Source: Bettongia penicillata ogilbyi (Eukaryota; Chordata; Mammalia; Diprotodontia; Potoroidae). From it: DNA of 64,000 bases. Every line of letters starts with the position of its first letter. Within the stretch, counting starts at the first letter, position 1. The notes below the pieces were generated by a model. It was not told the origin of the DNA and searched no databases. It worked only from the letters and a program-made list of their open reading frames with translations. This document shows positions 31,506 to 43,254 of this stretch, one piece after another. The stretch spans positions 2,181,001 through 2,245,000 of the forward strand of contig JAJHZJ010000028.1 in the NCBI GenBank assembly GCA_023548195.1, in the 5' to 3' direction. A program made the translations under genes and the position numbers.

Positions 31506-33460
31506 AACTAGGATGCTACCTCTAAAATTTCTTGTTAACCATGAAAAGGTATTCATATTCAGGTGTCCCTTGTGATTTCTCAGACAGTCTTATTTGCTCA
31601 GTGCCAGAATAACCATATTTTTTTTTTGCTTGAATGCTTTTGAAAAGGTGAGAGAGTCAACTGAAACCATAGCACTGTATGATCAGTGATTACATTGTCT
31701 TTTTCTTGACTAAGGTTTTTTCAGGAAGTTTGTTTTTTTTTCCCCTCTTACTAGTTCAGCCCTATCTGAATTAGGTAGAAAGAGCAACTTCTGGTCTCAC
31801 TTCTCAATGCTGAATCCTTTCTCTAGCTTCAAGACGTTTAACTCTAAACAGCCTCCTCTAAACTCCCTGATGAAATACCAGAAGCTTGGCAGCCAGTTCC
31901 TCAGAGGGTCTTGGCAGGAGCCCTCCATTACAAATCTTGTCCTTTATTACTTAAGAGATTTGTGTACTGAAAAGCAAAGGGAGCACTAGGGAAGGATCCT
32001 GAACACTCAGTTCAGTGTGTCAGCTGCCTCTGAGTAGCTCCAGAGCAACTCAGACTCTGATGTCAGGGATTCTCTGTTGACAAACAGCTGGAAACCAGAC
32101 TCCTTAGAAATGTTATCAAGGAGTCGAGGTGGGTGTACTTCTGTATCCCAGGAAGCTAAGTGGCAGAATGGGTGTCTTTTTTTTTCAGCAAAATGTGATG
32201 TCTTACTTTTGTAGACAGGAATCTTTTGTGGCTTTTGTTGGCAGGGAGCAGAAACTGAGAGGAGGTTTTTGAAACTGTTCTGAAGATGCCCTAGGTCACA
32301 AAATTGGAAAAAATCTTTGAGATAACTCTGCCTGGTGTGCACATATATGCACATGGACACAACAACAAAGCAAACAGTAATAAAGATGTCTTAGAGAAGT
32401 AGTCCATAATTAGTAGTATGTTAGAATATTAAGTAGCTATGTAATTAATTATGCAAGTGGTATCCCTTGATTTAAGAAAAAAAGGTTCATGGATAAAAGG
32501 TTGTGAACATTTGTAGATCAACCATAAATAATAACCAGAATAGCTGTTTCCCTACCCATATCAGCCCAGCTTCCACTGTTGTAATCTGAACAATGTTCCA
32601 GTATGTTCCAACTGATTTTTTAGGAGTTAGAGATGTCTACTGAAGGAACAAGCAATAAGCCTTTATTATAGGCTTGTTTTACCTCATTCAAAAGAAGGTA
32701 TTTAACTTCAGACACCCAGCGAGATATGAGGAAAAGAATAAGGGGAGGAGGGCAAGGAATCATGAGGAATCACAGTTACCCAAGAGATGATGAGAATTCT
32801 AGTGGGGCAGCATTACATCTCTGCGGAGTCCACACCTTGGGTGTAATGGACAAAAGGCCCCTGCCTGTCCAAGCAAAAAAAAAACAGGCTCTCAGTTACC
32901 ACTCCACTTCTGCGTGGGATACTTGAATATACATCTGTCTGGTGTTCCCCATGTCAGAGTTAGGGTGGTTCCCATCAGTGATGTTGCTTATGGGATGAAC
33001 ATTTCTGGAAGGGTAGGTCCTAGCAAAATCTAAAAGAGGGGAGGGAGCACTACAAAGGAGAAAACTAGGCTTTAGGGGCTACTGTAGAGATGTTGAATGA
33101 AAAAAGTTGTTATAGTGAGATCTGGCCCTGTGGTTTTTGTAGAACTTAAAAGCTATCTTTCACAAATACAAAGTAAGGCAAAATTCATTATAGCTGAATT
33201 GGGAAAACTTGACTGCTTTTCTGAATGTTATGTTTGTCTGGCTCTCTCTGTATTCAGCTATACAGTTGGTTTTGATAGAGGCAACAAAGGCAAGATGGCA
33301 TTACTCACAAAATCACGAATTCTGGTTTCTATTCTTATAGCTATTTGTAGGGCAACTGGGGGGTGTATGAGAAAAATTAATAATTGAGAATCTAGGGAGT
33401 GTAATTTTTCCCCCCTTTGTGAATGTTATAATGAACTTGCGTGTTAACCAGTTTACCAGC
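31506..33460. other. No assignable feature
   Basis: About 2 kb without a recognisable repeat, long open frame or RNA gene. Open frames at 31807-31989, 32007-32360 (minus), 32726-32926 and 33097-33387 show no domain and no splice context. Confidence 0.45.
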
Positions 33461-33464
33461 ATGT

Positions 33465-33655
33465 TGTAGGAGAAGAACATTGAATTTAGAGTGAAAGCAC
33501 CTGGATTAAACATTTGCCTCTAACATTAGTTTTATGATTCTGGGGCAGGTTCTATCCCTTTTCAGAGCTTCACTTTCCTCATCTGTAAAATGGGGAAATC
33601 CTAATACACTAACTTATCCACAAAATTGTTGTCATAAAAGCTTTTTTTTAAACCT
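33465..33655 (+). mobile_element. MIR-class CORE-SINE
   Basis: 'gtgaaagcacctggattaaa', 'tgattctggggcaggttcta', 'cactttcctcatctgtaaaa', 'tggggaaatcctaataca', 'aaattgttgtcataaaagct'. Near complete, with the tail truncated. Confidence 0.8.
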
Positions 33656-34096
33656 CAAGATCCTATATTTGTATTAATATCATATTCTTAGAGGTTTGGA
33701 CAGCAGCTTAAATAACAAAAGGTTTTGTTATATATCTATATGTAGGTAATCTATTACTTTGGGGGCAATGACTGCTGAAAATATACTACAGTTTTGTGTC
33801 ATGTGCTAAGAGCACATCAATTTCATTATTGTCAAATCTGAGCATGCAGTGGCCTTGTTATATAAGGAAAATGAATATATTTTCAGTTTTGACTTATTAC
33901 ATATATATGTGTCTTGTGATATAGGAAAGAAAAGAATTATGGTACTTTATATTTTTAAGCAAATGTTACAACTAAGTTGTAAGCCATTTTAAAAAAAGGA
34001 TGAGATTTTCCCCAGTAATACAGTGTGAGTTTACAGGGATGAGATATTTTTTGCTTATTCAGTGTATAACATCAAGAAAACAATCCTAGCACATGT

Positions 34097-34129
34097 TTTA
34101 GAAAATATCTTTAGGAGATATTTTCTAAA
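34097..34129. repeat. Perfect 14-bp inverted repeat with 5-base loop
   Basis: Left arm TTTAGAAAATATCT (34097-34110), loop ttagg, right arm AGATATTTTCTAAA (34116-34129). The flanks do not extend the stem. It is not part of any repeat I recognise. Confidence 0.9.
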
Positions 34130-34544
34130 TATCTTCTGACTCTCAAACTTTACATTTAATTACTTAGCAGTTGAATTTTCACTTGAAGGCATGTAACATG
34201 GAATGTGCTGCCCTGAGTTTGGGGACAGTTTTTTACACCCAACTGAATCCAGAATCATTCTCATCCCCACCCCCCAGTAAAAATGAATGTTCTTGATGGC
34301 TGTCATAAGGCAATTCTTTCCTATCACAGGCAAATGAAGTTGGGTCAAATTTTCTCTTTTGGCTAAGGGCCGTTGCATCAAATGAAGTTAGACAGAATTG
34401 CTTCTTGTGACTTAGAGGTGGATGGATGTCATTGCCATGCTCAGAATGTATTTTTCAAAAATCCCTCTTCCCGGAACTTTTTCCAGGGTATAGAACCATA
34501 TTTTTAACACAAGGTTCAAAGCAGTTCACCTTTTCAGGTGAAAA

Positions 34545-34755
34545 GTATGGTATAATGACAGAGTACTAAAACTGGAGGAAGAATGCCTCTGTCTGAGTCC
34601 TAATTCCAGCACTTATTAGCCACTCAGCTCATTTCTCTGGGCCTTCAATTTTCTTATCTGTAAAATGAATATGATAATACTTGGTACCATCTTTGTCATA
34701 GGTTTATCATGAAGAAAGTATTTTATAAAGAACTGCTACTAGCAGTAATATCTCT
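34545..34755 (+). mobile_element. MIR-class CORE-SINE
   Basis: 'ggtataatgacagagtacta' head, 'gtcctaattccagcacttat', 'tctctgggccttcaattttc', 'ttatctgtaaaatgaatatg', 'ttgtcataggtttatcatga', 'agtattttataaagaact'. Nearly full length. Confidence 0.8.
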
Positions 34756-34884
34756 AGATAAACAATTACCCTTCTTTCAAATTTTTCTTTCACCTTCCTT
34801 ATCTAGTGATAAAATTAGGTAGTCAACTTGATTTCTCTTTCACATGCTCCAAAAAAAAAAAAACAAACCCAATGCTATCTATAA

Positions 34885-35035
34885 ACCAAATCAACCAGCA
34901 TTTATTAATTCTCTATTTTGGATAAGTGTCCATGGATGAAAAGACAGAAAGGAAGCTGTGCTTCTTCTCAAAGAACTTACATGCTATATAATAGTGATAA
35001 GGTACAAATGAACATGAATGTGGGTTGTTAAAGTA
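34885..35035 (-). mobile_element. L2 LINE 3' end, reverse
   Basis: 'aatcaaccagcatttattaa', 'ctcaaagaacttacatgcta', and the intervening 'gaaaagacagaaaggaagct' follow the reversed L2 terminus. Confidence 0.68.
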
Positions 35036-35639
35036 CTTATATCCCTTAAACACTGTTCTAGGAAACCACGATCAGTGTGTAAGACATTTTCTTCCATTGT
35101 ACATTCAGGTTGGCAGAGCTGCCCTGCACCACTTCAAATATAACTAGATGACTGGATCTTTCCAAAGTGAGTCTTTGTCTCTTCCACTCTACCCTTTGTT
35201 TCAGTGAGGGAGAAGGCCTCAAAACCAGCTCTTTGTTTATTCCTCTATTGTAATTGGTTCCAAAGGGAATGACCAGGTTGCAAGTTATAGAATGAAAAAT
35301 TTTCATCATTCCTAGACAAAACTTTCACAGTAAATTTCAATGATCATCTGCTGTGGAACTCCACGTTTTTGGTGCTGCTGCAAAAATGTGTCACTTTGTA
35401 TGAAGAAAAATAAACAGCTGTGACTTCCTTGTGCATTAGTTTTATCAACAATACTAAAATGCCAAAGCAATTCATAATATGATTTACATTTATACTTACA
35501 GTAGTCACTTAATTTGTTCACCAAGTACTGTGTGTAAGGCACTACTCTTAAGTATCAGGGCCTATGTATATTGATAATTGTAATATAGAATTGTGAAGTA
35601 TGTTAAAAAATATTTACAGACCAAGTATTATGGGAAATC

Positions 35640-36170
35640 ATAGGATGGAGTGATTATTCATACATAGCTGAGGGAATTAAGGAAGGCTTATTGGAGGAGG
35701 TGGCATCTGAGCTGGGCCTTGGAGTGTTTATAAGATGTCAACAGACAGAAACAGGAGGAAAGAGCATTCTAGGTGGAGGGTGGAGGTGCATAATAACCGG
35801 GGCTCCCAAAACTGTGCTCGTCATTCTTACCTATGTTTTGCAGGGCAATGACATGGCTACTTGAAGGAGATGTTGTGCATTGGGTAGGATTAAACTAGCT
35901 GGCCTTAGAGGTCCATTCCAACTTGGAGATTCTGTGCTAGGTTTGTACACCATAAAGAATAAGGTGACAGTAACATTAGATTGAACAGGAAAAGACTAGA
36001 GGTGGAAAATCTGATTAGAAGGGAATTGTAGGAGGCCACAAAGAAGGTCTTCAATGAGGCTAGTAGCAATGGAACTGGGAGGAGAGGTTCAAATAGAAAA
36101 GATGCTGATGGATGTGAGAGGTAAGGAAACAAGAAAAATCAAAGATGCCCCCAAGTTTTTAAACCTGGGA
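35640..36170 (-). mobile_element. L2 LINE fragment, reverse, interrupted
   Basis: 'ggaaggcttattggaggagg', 'tggcatctgagctgggcctt', 'gaggaaagagcattctaggt', then after an L3-like insert, 'ggaggccacaaagaaggtct', 'gctagtagcaatggaactgg', 'gatgctgatggatgtgagag'. These are L2 ORF2 landmarks in reverse order. Confidence 0.72.
35835..35940 (+). mobile_element. L3/CR1 LINE 3' end nested in L2
   Basis: 'atggctacttgaaggagatg', 'ttgtgcattgggtaggatta', 'aactagctggccttagaggt', 'ccattccaacttggagattctg'-type end (split). Opposite in strand to the enclosing L2. Confidence 0.65.
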
Positions 36171-38135
36171 ACAAGAAAAAAATAACATTTGCTAAAATGT
36201 GGCAGAAGACAGCATTTCCAGGGAAATGGTGATATTTAGTCTAGGGCATATTTATAATTTGAGATGTTCATGGATAGGCACCAGTATTTGGAAGAGTCTA
36301 TATGATATTAGGAGAGAAGGTGGGACTCGATATATAGACTTGAATCATCTATTATGTACAGAAACAGGTAACATCTTAATAGCATGTACATTTTATGAGT
36401 ATTTGAGAAATGTTTAAACATCCCAACATTTTGAGATATGTCACAGCCCTTTGAATTTACTCCCTTAAAATGAATCAAAATTAAAATTTCATTACATCAT
36501 TCAGTAACATAAAAGTATTATTTTGCTTCCTTCCACTCTTCTGCTAATAGGCTCAGATGATATAAATAGACCATAATATGTCCGTCTTGCATTGGCAGTC
36601 CTACTCTTAAGAAGGTGAGCAGAAGAGATCCATACCATAAACGCCAACTGCCCTTAGCCATTATTATGTGCCCGCCATCCATTTATTCTTTTCTCTTTAA
36701 GGAATAAGTGCCCTCCTTTTTTACAAATTTTTGGTAGTTCTTCAGGCAAAAAAGAACTTGTGACTTTTGAAAGATTATTATTGCCATGAGGCAGATGTAG
36801 CACCTAAACTTCATGTAAATTGAGTTATGTTGAGTACATGACATATGGGGAATGAGGAGTCAAAATTCAAGATGTGTCATGTGCTTCAAGTTAGGAGAAT
36901 CAGGAAAGTTTTACGGGGAAAAAAAGAAGATTCTTCCACCCTCTCAGACAGGTTTTAGAACACAAATTTAAAAAAAAAACTAACACCAGAATTAATCATG
37001 TGCCTATTTTGTGGGTGGGTGCCTTAGTATTGAAAGGTAAGGCTATTCTTTTAAGGAGAAGATGATTTTAAAAGATGTGTAATAGAAAATTTACATATGT
37101 GTATATATGTACATACATATCTATATATACACAGTATTTATAGACCAGCTGAGAAGAGAGAGCAAGAAATTTCTTTTTTTTATAATCATTCAGCTGTGCC
37201 GCAAGGAAACCATATTAAAGATGAGATTAAGAAATGTAAAATATAATGAAAAGGAGAAACTCTCTGTTTCAGTCTGTGGGCACTACCTTCCTTTTCAGCT
37301 CAGTCAAGAGCCGCACGTTTCAGTGGGTGTCACCCTAGCGCTCAACACACTTCAGAATTTCACAGCAAGAGGTGTTGCAACAGACCTTGTTCCCTGCTTT
37401 TTGAAAGGCAGGTTTTTCTGGCCTATTACTGAATAGAAAATAAGGCTCTTACATGAGGTTAGTCTTTATGTCATTCACCTGGACCCTGGAACCTTGACTT
37501 GTAGCTGTGGCTGTCACATGGACTTACTTGCAATAGACCTCAGCGGACTATTGGAGATTGCCAACAGGGAAGAGATATAGTAGACTTTCTGAGTTAAAAG
37601 TCAGATCTAGAAAGAAACACCAGGAATTCCTGGAATTGTTTTTGTTTGTTGGAACACTCCAAAGGAGATGTATGGAAGGTTTTGTCTCAATTGGACTCTT
37701 TAATTTTATGTTTAAGATACGCAGCTGTAGCCAACAAATAGTCCCTTGAAATAATGGTAGTAGCTACTGACCACAGGTGAGACTTGGTGTATACATACAG
37801 TGGAAAGGCCTCCTGTTTCCAAACTGACCTTTTCAGCAGCACATTAAGATTCTAGTGACCATCATTAAGGACTCTGTTGAAAAGAAAGCATAATCATACA
37901 ATTTTTAATTCTTTTTATGAGTCAAAGTTTCTGTTTCTCACCTGAAATTAACCTCTTACCACTGTTTTTCTTCTTTCCTGTTTTGAGGGCTTTAGATAAG
38001 AATAGAACAAGGGTCTTTTCATCTCCTACAGTTTTGTTTTGTGTTTTTACACTCTTAAATAGATGTGGAACTTTTGAGTGCACTGTATAATAATCTTAAA
38101 GGTTTTAAACAGACTAATAAATACAACAAATCTAT
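36171..38135. other. Repeat-poor sequence
   Basis: About 2 kb with only short AT/TG simple sequence (37090-37135) and A or T runs. Open frames at 36199-36417, 37107-37436 and 37558-37749 show no known domain. Part of 36480-36700 looks like unique sequence that could be conserved, but nothing proves it. Confidence 0.45.
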
Positions 38136-38139
38136 TATA

Positions 38140-38335
38140 TGAAAGGCACTGTGGAAAAGTGGAAAGAGGTTTTGAGGCCAAAGGATCTGGGTTCTAATCC
38201 AATCTCTGCTTTATGACACTGGGCAAGTGACTTGACCTCTCTAAATCTTATCTTCCTCATTTGTAAAAGAGGGGGTTGAACTAGATTGTCTCCAGAGTTC
38301 CCTCTAGCTCTGAATCTGTGAACCTATAATTAGAG
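38140..38335 (+). mobile_element. CORE-SINE, MAR1-like, full length
   Basis: 'aaggcactgtggaaaagtgg', 'ggatctgggttctaatccaa', 'atgacactgggcaagtgact', 'tcttcctcatttgtaaaaga', 'gggggttgaactagattgtc', 'cctctagctctgaatctgtg'. A complete head-CORE-tail copy; the last block is diagnostic. Confidence 0.87.
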
Positions 38336-38554
38336 AGATCTTTTGAATATTTTATGCCCTTTTGTACAGTATGAAGTTTGTTCTTTGCTGCAGGTGGTTG
38401 CTAAGGCACAGTAAAAACCATCATTGTCACCATTTCCCATTTTTTCTGTTCCGTATTTGCATTGCCTGTGGTCTTGACTCTTTTAAGTGTCTTTTTTTCA
38501 GGATAGACAATTCCTAATAGATATTGTTAGATGCCATGCTGACTTCACTGATCA

Positions 38555-38765
38555 TAGGCTCATAAGATATAGAGCTGGAAAAGGCCTCAGAAATCATGTT
38601 GACTAGTGTCCCACTCCTCCTCCCTTCCCCCATCCACCTCAACTTGTTTTCATGTTAAAAAAGCTCCGAGAGATTGCCAGACCACAGTGGTAGTAACTAA
38701 CAGAGTTGGGATTTAAATCCAGGCCTGGAACTCCAAATCCTGCGCCCTGTCAGTCTGTGTAAACA
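38555..38765 (-). mobile_element. CORE-SINE, MAR1-like, reverse
   Basis: 'gatcataggctcataagata', 'tagagctggaaaaggcctca', 'gagttgggatttaaatccag', 'ctccaaatcctgcgccctgt'. A CT-rich stretch (38612-38640) has replaced part of the middle. Confidence 0.78.
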
Positions 38766-39114
38766 TTTGTGATACAAAATAGGAAAGACTTCCCGTCTTA
38801 ACTCATTAATCTATTATTTGTTTATTTTCAGTTGAAAATTAAAGTTTCTCCCTGCCTGTCTGTCCTCTACAACATTTCAGTCCAAACAGTAGGAAAACTG
38901 GGTATGTTAGGAATATGTGATTGATAGGTTTTATTCCCATTTACCTTATTAATTTGAGTAACTCAGTACTTAAGAGAGGTTTTATTCCTTTTTAGATAGG
39001 ATGATGTATCTCACAGTAAGCTACAAGTGACTTTTGCCACTATGATTTCCAGCCTCATTCTAATTTCAAAATGAAAAAAAAAATCTCATTGCTCATTATG
39101 CATGATATCATAAA

Positions 39115-39325
39115 TAGAAAGTCATCCTCCAAATCAGAAGAATCTGGGTTTGAAACCTACCTCTAACACATGCTAATAAATGTGTGACCCTTGAAAAAGT
39201 TACTCAGCCTCATAGTGCCCCTCAGACAACTCTCAGACTCTAAATTGGGGAATAATTATTTATCTGAATTAATAGAGGAAACTTCCTCTTCCACAATTCC
39301 CTACATCAAGAAAATTAAAGGTCTT
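39115..39325 (+). mobile_element. tRNA-derived marsupial SINE
   Basis: 'agaatctgggtttgaaacct', 'tctaacacatgctaataaat', 'agtgcccctcagacaactct', 'cagactctaaattggggaat', 'aatagaggaaacttcctctt', 'ccctacatcaag'. Same family as 12140-12375. Confidence 0.72.
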
Positions 39326-39933
39326 GGCCACAAAAAAGGACATTTTTTTTAAAGAGCTTTGTGCTGTAGTGCATAGATATCATTAGTTACTGATTTAATT
39401 TTTATGTATGTGTTTTTAAAAAAATATTACCTACATTTTTCAATATACACCACTCCTATTTTCCTGTCAGAATATGTTTTTTATTTTTAAAAAGGAAAAA
39501 TAAAAAGTTTAAGAAAACTAACACATCAGACAAATCTAGCATTACACGCCTAATATCCCACCTCCCCTTCCAGGAAAAAAGAAATGTTCATTCTCATATC
39601 ATCTCTTTTATATTTAGCTTGGTTGTCAAAATTAGTTATCATTCCATTTCAAATTTTTGTTGTTGTCCTATTCACTTATATGGTTGTAGTCATTGTGTGG
39701 GTTCATAGGAATGTAGATGTAGAGTTAATTGAATCCAATTCTGTCATTTTCCACATAAGGATGTTTTCCAAACTCTTCTTTCTTTTGAATTGCATCATTA
39801 GTTCATACAAGTGGTACACTTCTCTTTTTTCTTCATACTCATAACTTTTACAGTGCAGTAAAACAAATTACATTCATATAAAGGAATTTCTTTAGCCATT
39901 TCTAATCAGTAGATATCTTTGTTTCTATATCTT

Positions 39934-39950
39934 AATTATTACAGAAAGTG
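39934..39950. repeat. Target-site duplication of younger L1, left copy
   Basis: AATTATTACAGAAAGTG; matches 40894-40910 at 16 of 17 positions. The sequence belongs to the older L1. Confidence 0.85.
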
Positions 39951-40893
39951 CAGTTTTCAAAAAAGAAATTAAAGCCCACTATAGACATATGAAAAAATGT
40001 TGTAAATCACTATTGATTAGAGAAATGCAAATCAAGACAACCTTGAGGTACCATATCACATCAGATTGGCTAACATGACAAAACAGGAAAATGATAAATG
40101 TTGGAGAAGATGTGGGAAAATTAGAACACTGACTTGGTGGAGTTGTGAACAGATCCAGCCATTCTGCAGAGAAGTTTTGAACTATGCCCAAAGGGCTATA
40201 AAAATGTGCATAGCTTTTGATCCTTCAATACCACTTACAGGGCTGTATCCCAAAGAGATCATAAAAATAGAAAAGGATCCACACGTACAAAAATTTTTAT
40301 AGCAGCTCTTTTTGTGGTGGCCAAGAGCTGGAAATTGAGGGGATGCTCATCGATTGGGGAATGGCAGAGCAAGTTGTGATATATGAATGTAGGGGAAAAC
40401 TATTGTGTTATAAGAAATGATGAACAGGCAGATTTCAGAAAAACCTGGAAAGATTTATATGAACTGATGCTGAGTGAAGTGAGCAGAACCAGGAGAACAT
40501 TGTACACAGTAACAACCACAGTGTGTGATAACTAACTTTGATAGACTTAGCTCTTTTCAGCAATGCAAAGACTTAAAACAATTCCAAAAAACTCGTGATG
40601 GGAAAGTGCCATCCATATCCAGAGAAAGAACTATGGAGTCTGAATACAGAGCAGAGCAGACTATTGTCTTTTTTTGGTTTGTTTTTTTCTTTCTTTCTCA
40701 TGATTCTTTCCATTTATTCTAATTATTTTATACAACATGACTAATATGAAAATATGTTTAATAGGAATGTCTATGTAGAGCCTATTTCAGATTGCATGCC
40801 ATCTTGGGGAGGGGGGAGGAGGAGAGAGGGAGAGAAAATTTAAAACTTACAGAAGTGAATGTTGAAAACTAACAATAAATAAATTTATTTAAA
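39951..40893 (+). mobile_element. Younger L1, 5'-truncated, nested in older L1
   Basis: 943 bp. Starts 'cagttttcaaaaaagaaatt', includes 'gattagagaaatgcaaatca', 'ggtggagttgtgaacagatc', 'tgctgagtgaagtgagcaga', 'ccaggagaacattgtacaca', 'agaaagaactatggagtctg', a G-rich 'ttggggaggggggagg', and ends near an 'aataaataaat' A-rich tail. It is the ORF2 C-terminus plus 3' UTR of a marsupial L1, with an open piece at 40066-40302 (KENDKCWRRCGKIRTLTWW) that is the ORF2 C-terminal frame. 17-bp flanking duplications with one mismatch show a target-primed insertion. It parallels bases 655-1560. Confidence 0.9.
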
Positions 40894-40910
40894 AATTATT
40901 ACACAAAGTG
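40894..40910. repeat. Target-site duplication of younger L1, right copy
   Basis: AATTATTACACAAAGTG, one difference from the left copy; the older L1 resumes here. Confidence 0.85.
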
Positions 40911-41334
40911 TTTTTATAAATAGTTTTGATGTACATGGGATTTTTCTTTTCATCTTTGACTTGCTTGGGATAAATGCTTAGCATTATGATATGTGTTAAA
41001 GAGTATGAATGTTTAAGTTTTATTTTTAACATAATTCCCAGTTGCTTCCAGAAAGGTTGGACCAGTTCACAGCTCCACCAGTTGTACAAACACCAATGTG
41101 CTTGGCCTTTCAAAACTCCTCCAACGTTACCTATTCCCATCTTTTGTGATTTTTGCCAATTTGCTACATGAGAGCAGAACCCTCAAAGCTGTTTTGATTT
41201 GCATTCCTCCTAATAGTAACTTTTTTCAAGGAAAATAAAAGATAGCAAACAATATTTTTTAGATTTCTTAGAGGTGAATTAAGAGAGAAGCAAGGAGGTT
41301 TATTTTGGTTAATTGAAGACAATTCACAAGCAAT

Positions 41335-41565
41335 AATAGCTAGCCTTTGTATAGCACCTGCTGAGTATACCAGGCACTGTGTGAGGTAGATGCTATTATG
41401 TATCCACATTTCACAGTGGAGGATACTGAGGCAAGCAGTGGTTAAGTGAATTGTCAAAGGTTACATAGCCAGTAAGTGGCCTGAGATTGGATTTGAACTC
41501 ATCTCTCCTGACTCCAGGCCCAGTGTTCTGTCTCCACTCAAGCACCTCACTACCCTCAAGATTCT
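41335..41565 (-). mobile_element. MIR-class CORE-SINE, reverse, full length
   Basis: 'tgtatagcacctgctgagta', 'aggatactgaggcaagcagt', 'ggttaagtgaattgtcaaag', 'gttacatagccagtaagtgg', 'ggatttgaactcatctctcc', 'tgactccaggcccagtgttc'. Complete reversed order with the tRNA-like head at the right. Confidence 0.85.
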
Positions 41566-41705
41566 CTTCCTCAGATGTTTTTCCAAAGATAATTTTCCCC
41601 CGAGAAAAAGCATGATTTACATATGAATTAAAAATATTTAGATTTGCTTGATCAGCGACTATTTCTTCTTCTGTTTTAAAATATGTGTGTTGGGTGGATA
41701 TATAT

Positions 41706-41768
41706 GGAGAGAGGGAGGGAGGAAGGGGGGGGGAAGAGAGAGAGAGGGAGAAAGAAAGAGAGAGAGAA
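41706..41768. repeat. Uninterrupted 63-bp polypurine tract
   Basis: Purines only over 63 bases, with a G9 run near 41725-41733 and (AG)n at the right. Triplex or quadruplex formation is possible. Confidence 0.93.
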
Positions 41769-42658
41769 TTATCTTTTTACTATTCCTCACATTTAAGGAA
41801 GGTGACAATATCTTGAAAGGCTAGTCTTGGTTAAGTACAAATATAAGCAGCTAATTGTACTATTGAAGTCTAGCCAGTGAGGTAAAGTGTCACATCACGT
41901 CATAATGATCACAAATGCCTGTTAATTAGAACAGTAGAAATTGGTGAGATGAGTTATGAAAAAACTTGTTCAGTAAAATGAACAATATCTGCTTCCCTCT
42001 TTCCTTTTTCCATTCCCCCACCACAAATAGTTTGTTGTGACAGCCGCAGGATAGGATTATGCCATTCTGGAAGAGGTCTGATTACAGCTAAAAATAGACA
42101 TGAGGATTGGAGATCAGGAAAGGAATATTAAACAATTGGAATTTTGTGAAAGACTGATGCGGCCTCATTGTAATAATTTCCCAAAAGGCACATTAGTAAT
42201 GCTACTAAATACAGACTTTAATAGACTTTAATAATGTGTACTTTCGAGGCCTTATACACAAAGGAATAATGTATAAAACATTCATTATGGAAAATTGCTA
42301 CCTTTTTTATTTAATAAGAAATCTGTTGAAACAAAACCATTCCACTGCCTATGGCATTATGTTCGTGGGTGTGAGCAGGATGAAGAATGATTGCCACCTT
42401 TATTTTTTCTTTAAGTTTTGCACCTCTTCCAAATCAATCAGAAGCTTGTTTTTCCTCTTTCATCAATGGAAACTGGTCCGTTTTTAAAAACCTGTTTACT
42501 GCTACAACTAGTGTTGATTGATTTCTCCTCTAAGTTTTCAAGTGTAAAAATAAGATTTTTCATGGACACGCTCTTCAGCCGTATCCTTATCTGTGTCCGT
42601 CCATCTGCATCTTCCTCCTCACTTGCCTAGAGGTGGTGATACAGTTGCTGGCAGAGGA

Positions 42659-42680
42659 GGGGGTGGGAGTGGGGGTGGGG
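42659..42680 (+). other. G-quadruplex motif
   Basis: Four G runs of 5, 3, 5 and 4 separated by T, AGT and T; fits G3+N1-7 four times over. It stands just left of the repeat-free candidate element at 42690-42980. Confidence 0.8.
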
Positions 42681-42689
42681 AGCAGAATA

Positions 42690-42980
42690 AACCAATTAAA
42701 AAGGAATCTTAGTAAGCAACTCTGAGCAAGTCTTGCATTGGATTTCAATTTGATTTTAATGTGCTGCTGCTGAGAGCCCTGCTGTTGAGCAAGAGAAAAA
42801 AGTCAGAAGCAGATGCTTTTGGTAGAACAGTAGGGCATTTATAAATCTCTTTTAATGAGATAACATCATTAGAGCTGACAAAGTGCTGCAAATCAATACT
42901 TGTAATGGACTGCTGCTATCTTCCAAAAGTGTACTGATGTGGTCCTCCTGGACATTCAAACCTGCTGAATCATGGCTTCA
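42690..42980. other. Candidate conserved non-coding element
   Basis: About 290 bases without recognisable repeats, with a composition of TAAT/ATTA cores and short words (tttgattttaatgtgc, 'tctcttttaatgagataaca', 'tgctgcaaatcaatact') typical of homeodomain-rich developmental enhancers. No open frame. Conservation itself cannot be seen from one genome. Confidence 0.3.
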
Positions 42981-43254
42981 AGAGTTATCAGTTATTGCCG
43001 TTGGGAGCTTTGTTCAGAGAGAATGGAATTATACCTCATGGACACCTTAAAGAAGGGAGAAGAGTACCACCTGGTTAAGTAGAAATGGCATAATGGATAC
43101 AAGGGAACACCAGGCTTCAGTTCTCTCCTCTCCACCAGAACCTCTGATGAATACCATCTCCGTGATCCTAGCCATGTTGCTCAGCTTCCCAAGGGCTTTA
43201 GTCTTCAAGCCTGTATGTTGAAGAGTGGATTCCAAACTGCATTGTGGTAGAGCA

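Larger units (their letters stand above)
39400..41215 (-). mobile_element. Older L1 3' region, split by a younger L1
   Basis: Read on the minus strand, 41215-40911 gives 'gaatgcaaatcaaaacagct', 'ctggtggagctgtgaactgg', 'tccaacctttctggaagcaa', 'atcccaagcaagtcaaagat' and resumes at 39950 with 'taaagaaattcctttatatg', 'aatgtaatttgttttactgc' and 'tgtatgaactaatgatgca', then a degraded 3' UTR. It corresponds to the L1 ORF2 C-terminus and 3' region. The frame is dead. Its family differs from the guest L1 and looks older. Confidence 0.78.

Noticed and set aside
34545..34755. Possible regulatory or small RNA element
   Set aside because: Fully explained by a MIR-class SINE in consensus order.
39584..39844. 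86-residue hydrophobic plus-strand frame
   Set aside because: It is antisense to the older minus-strand L1 and has no homology of its own.
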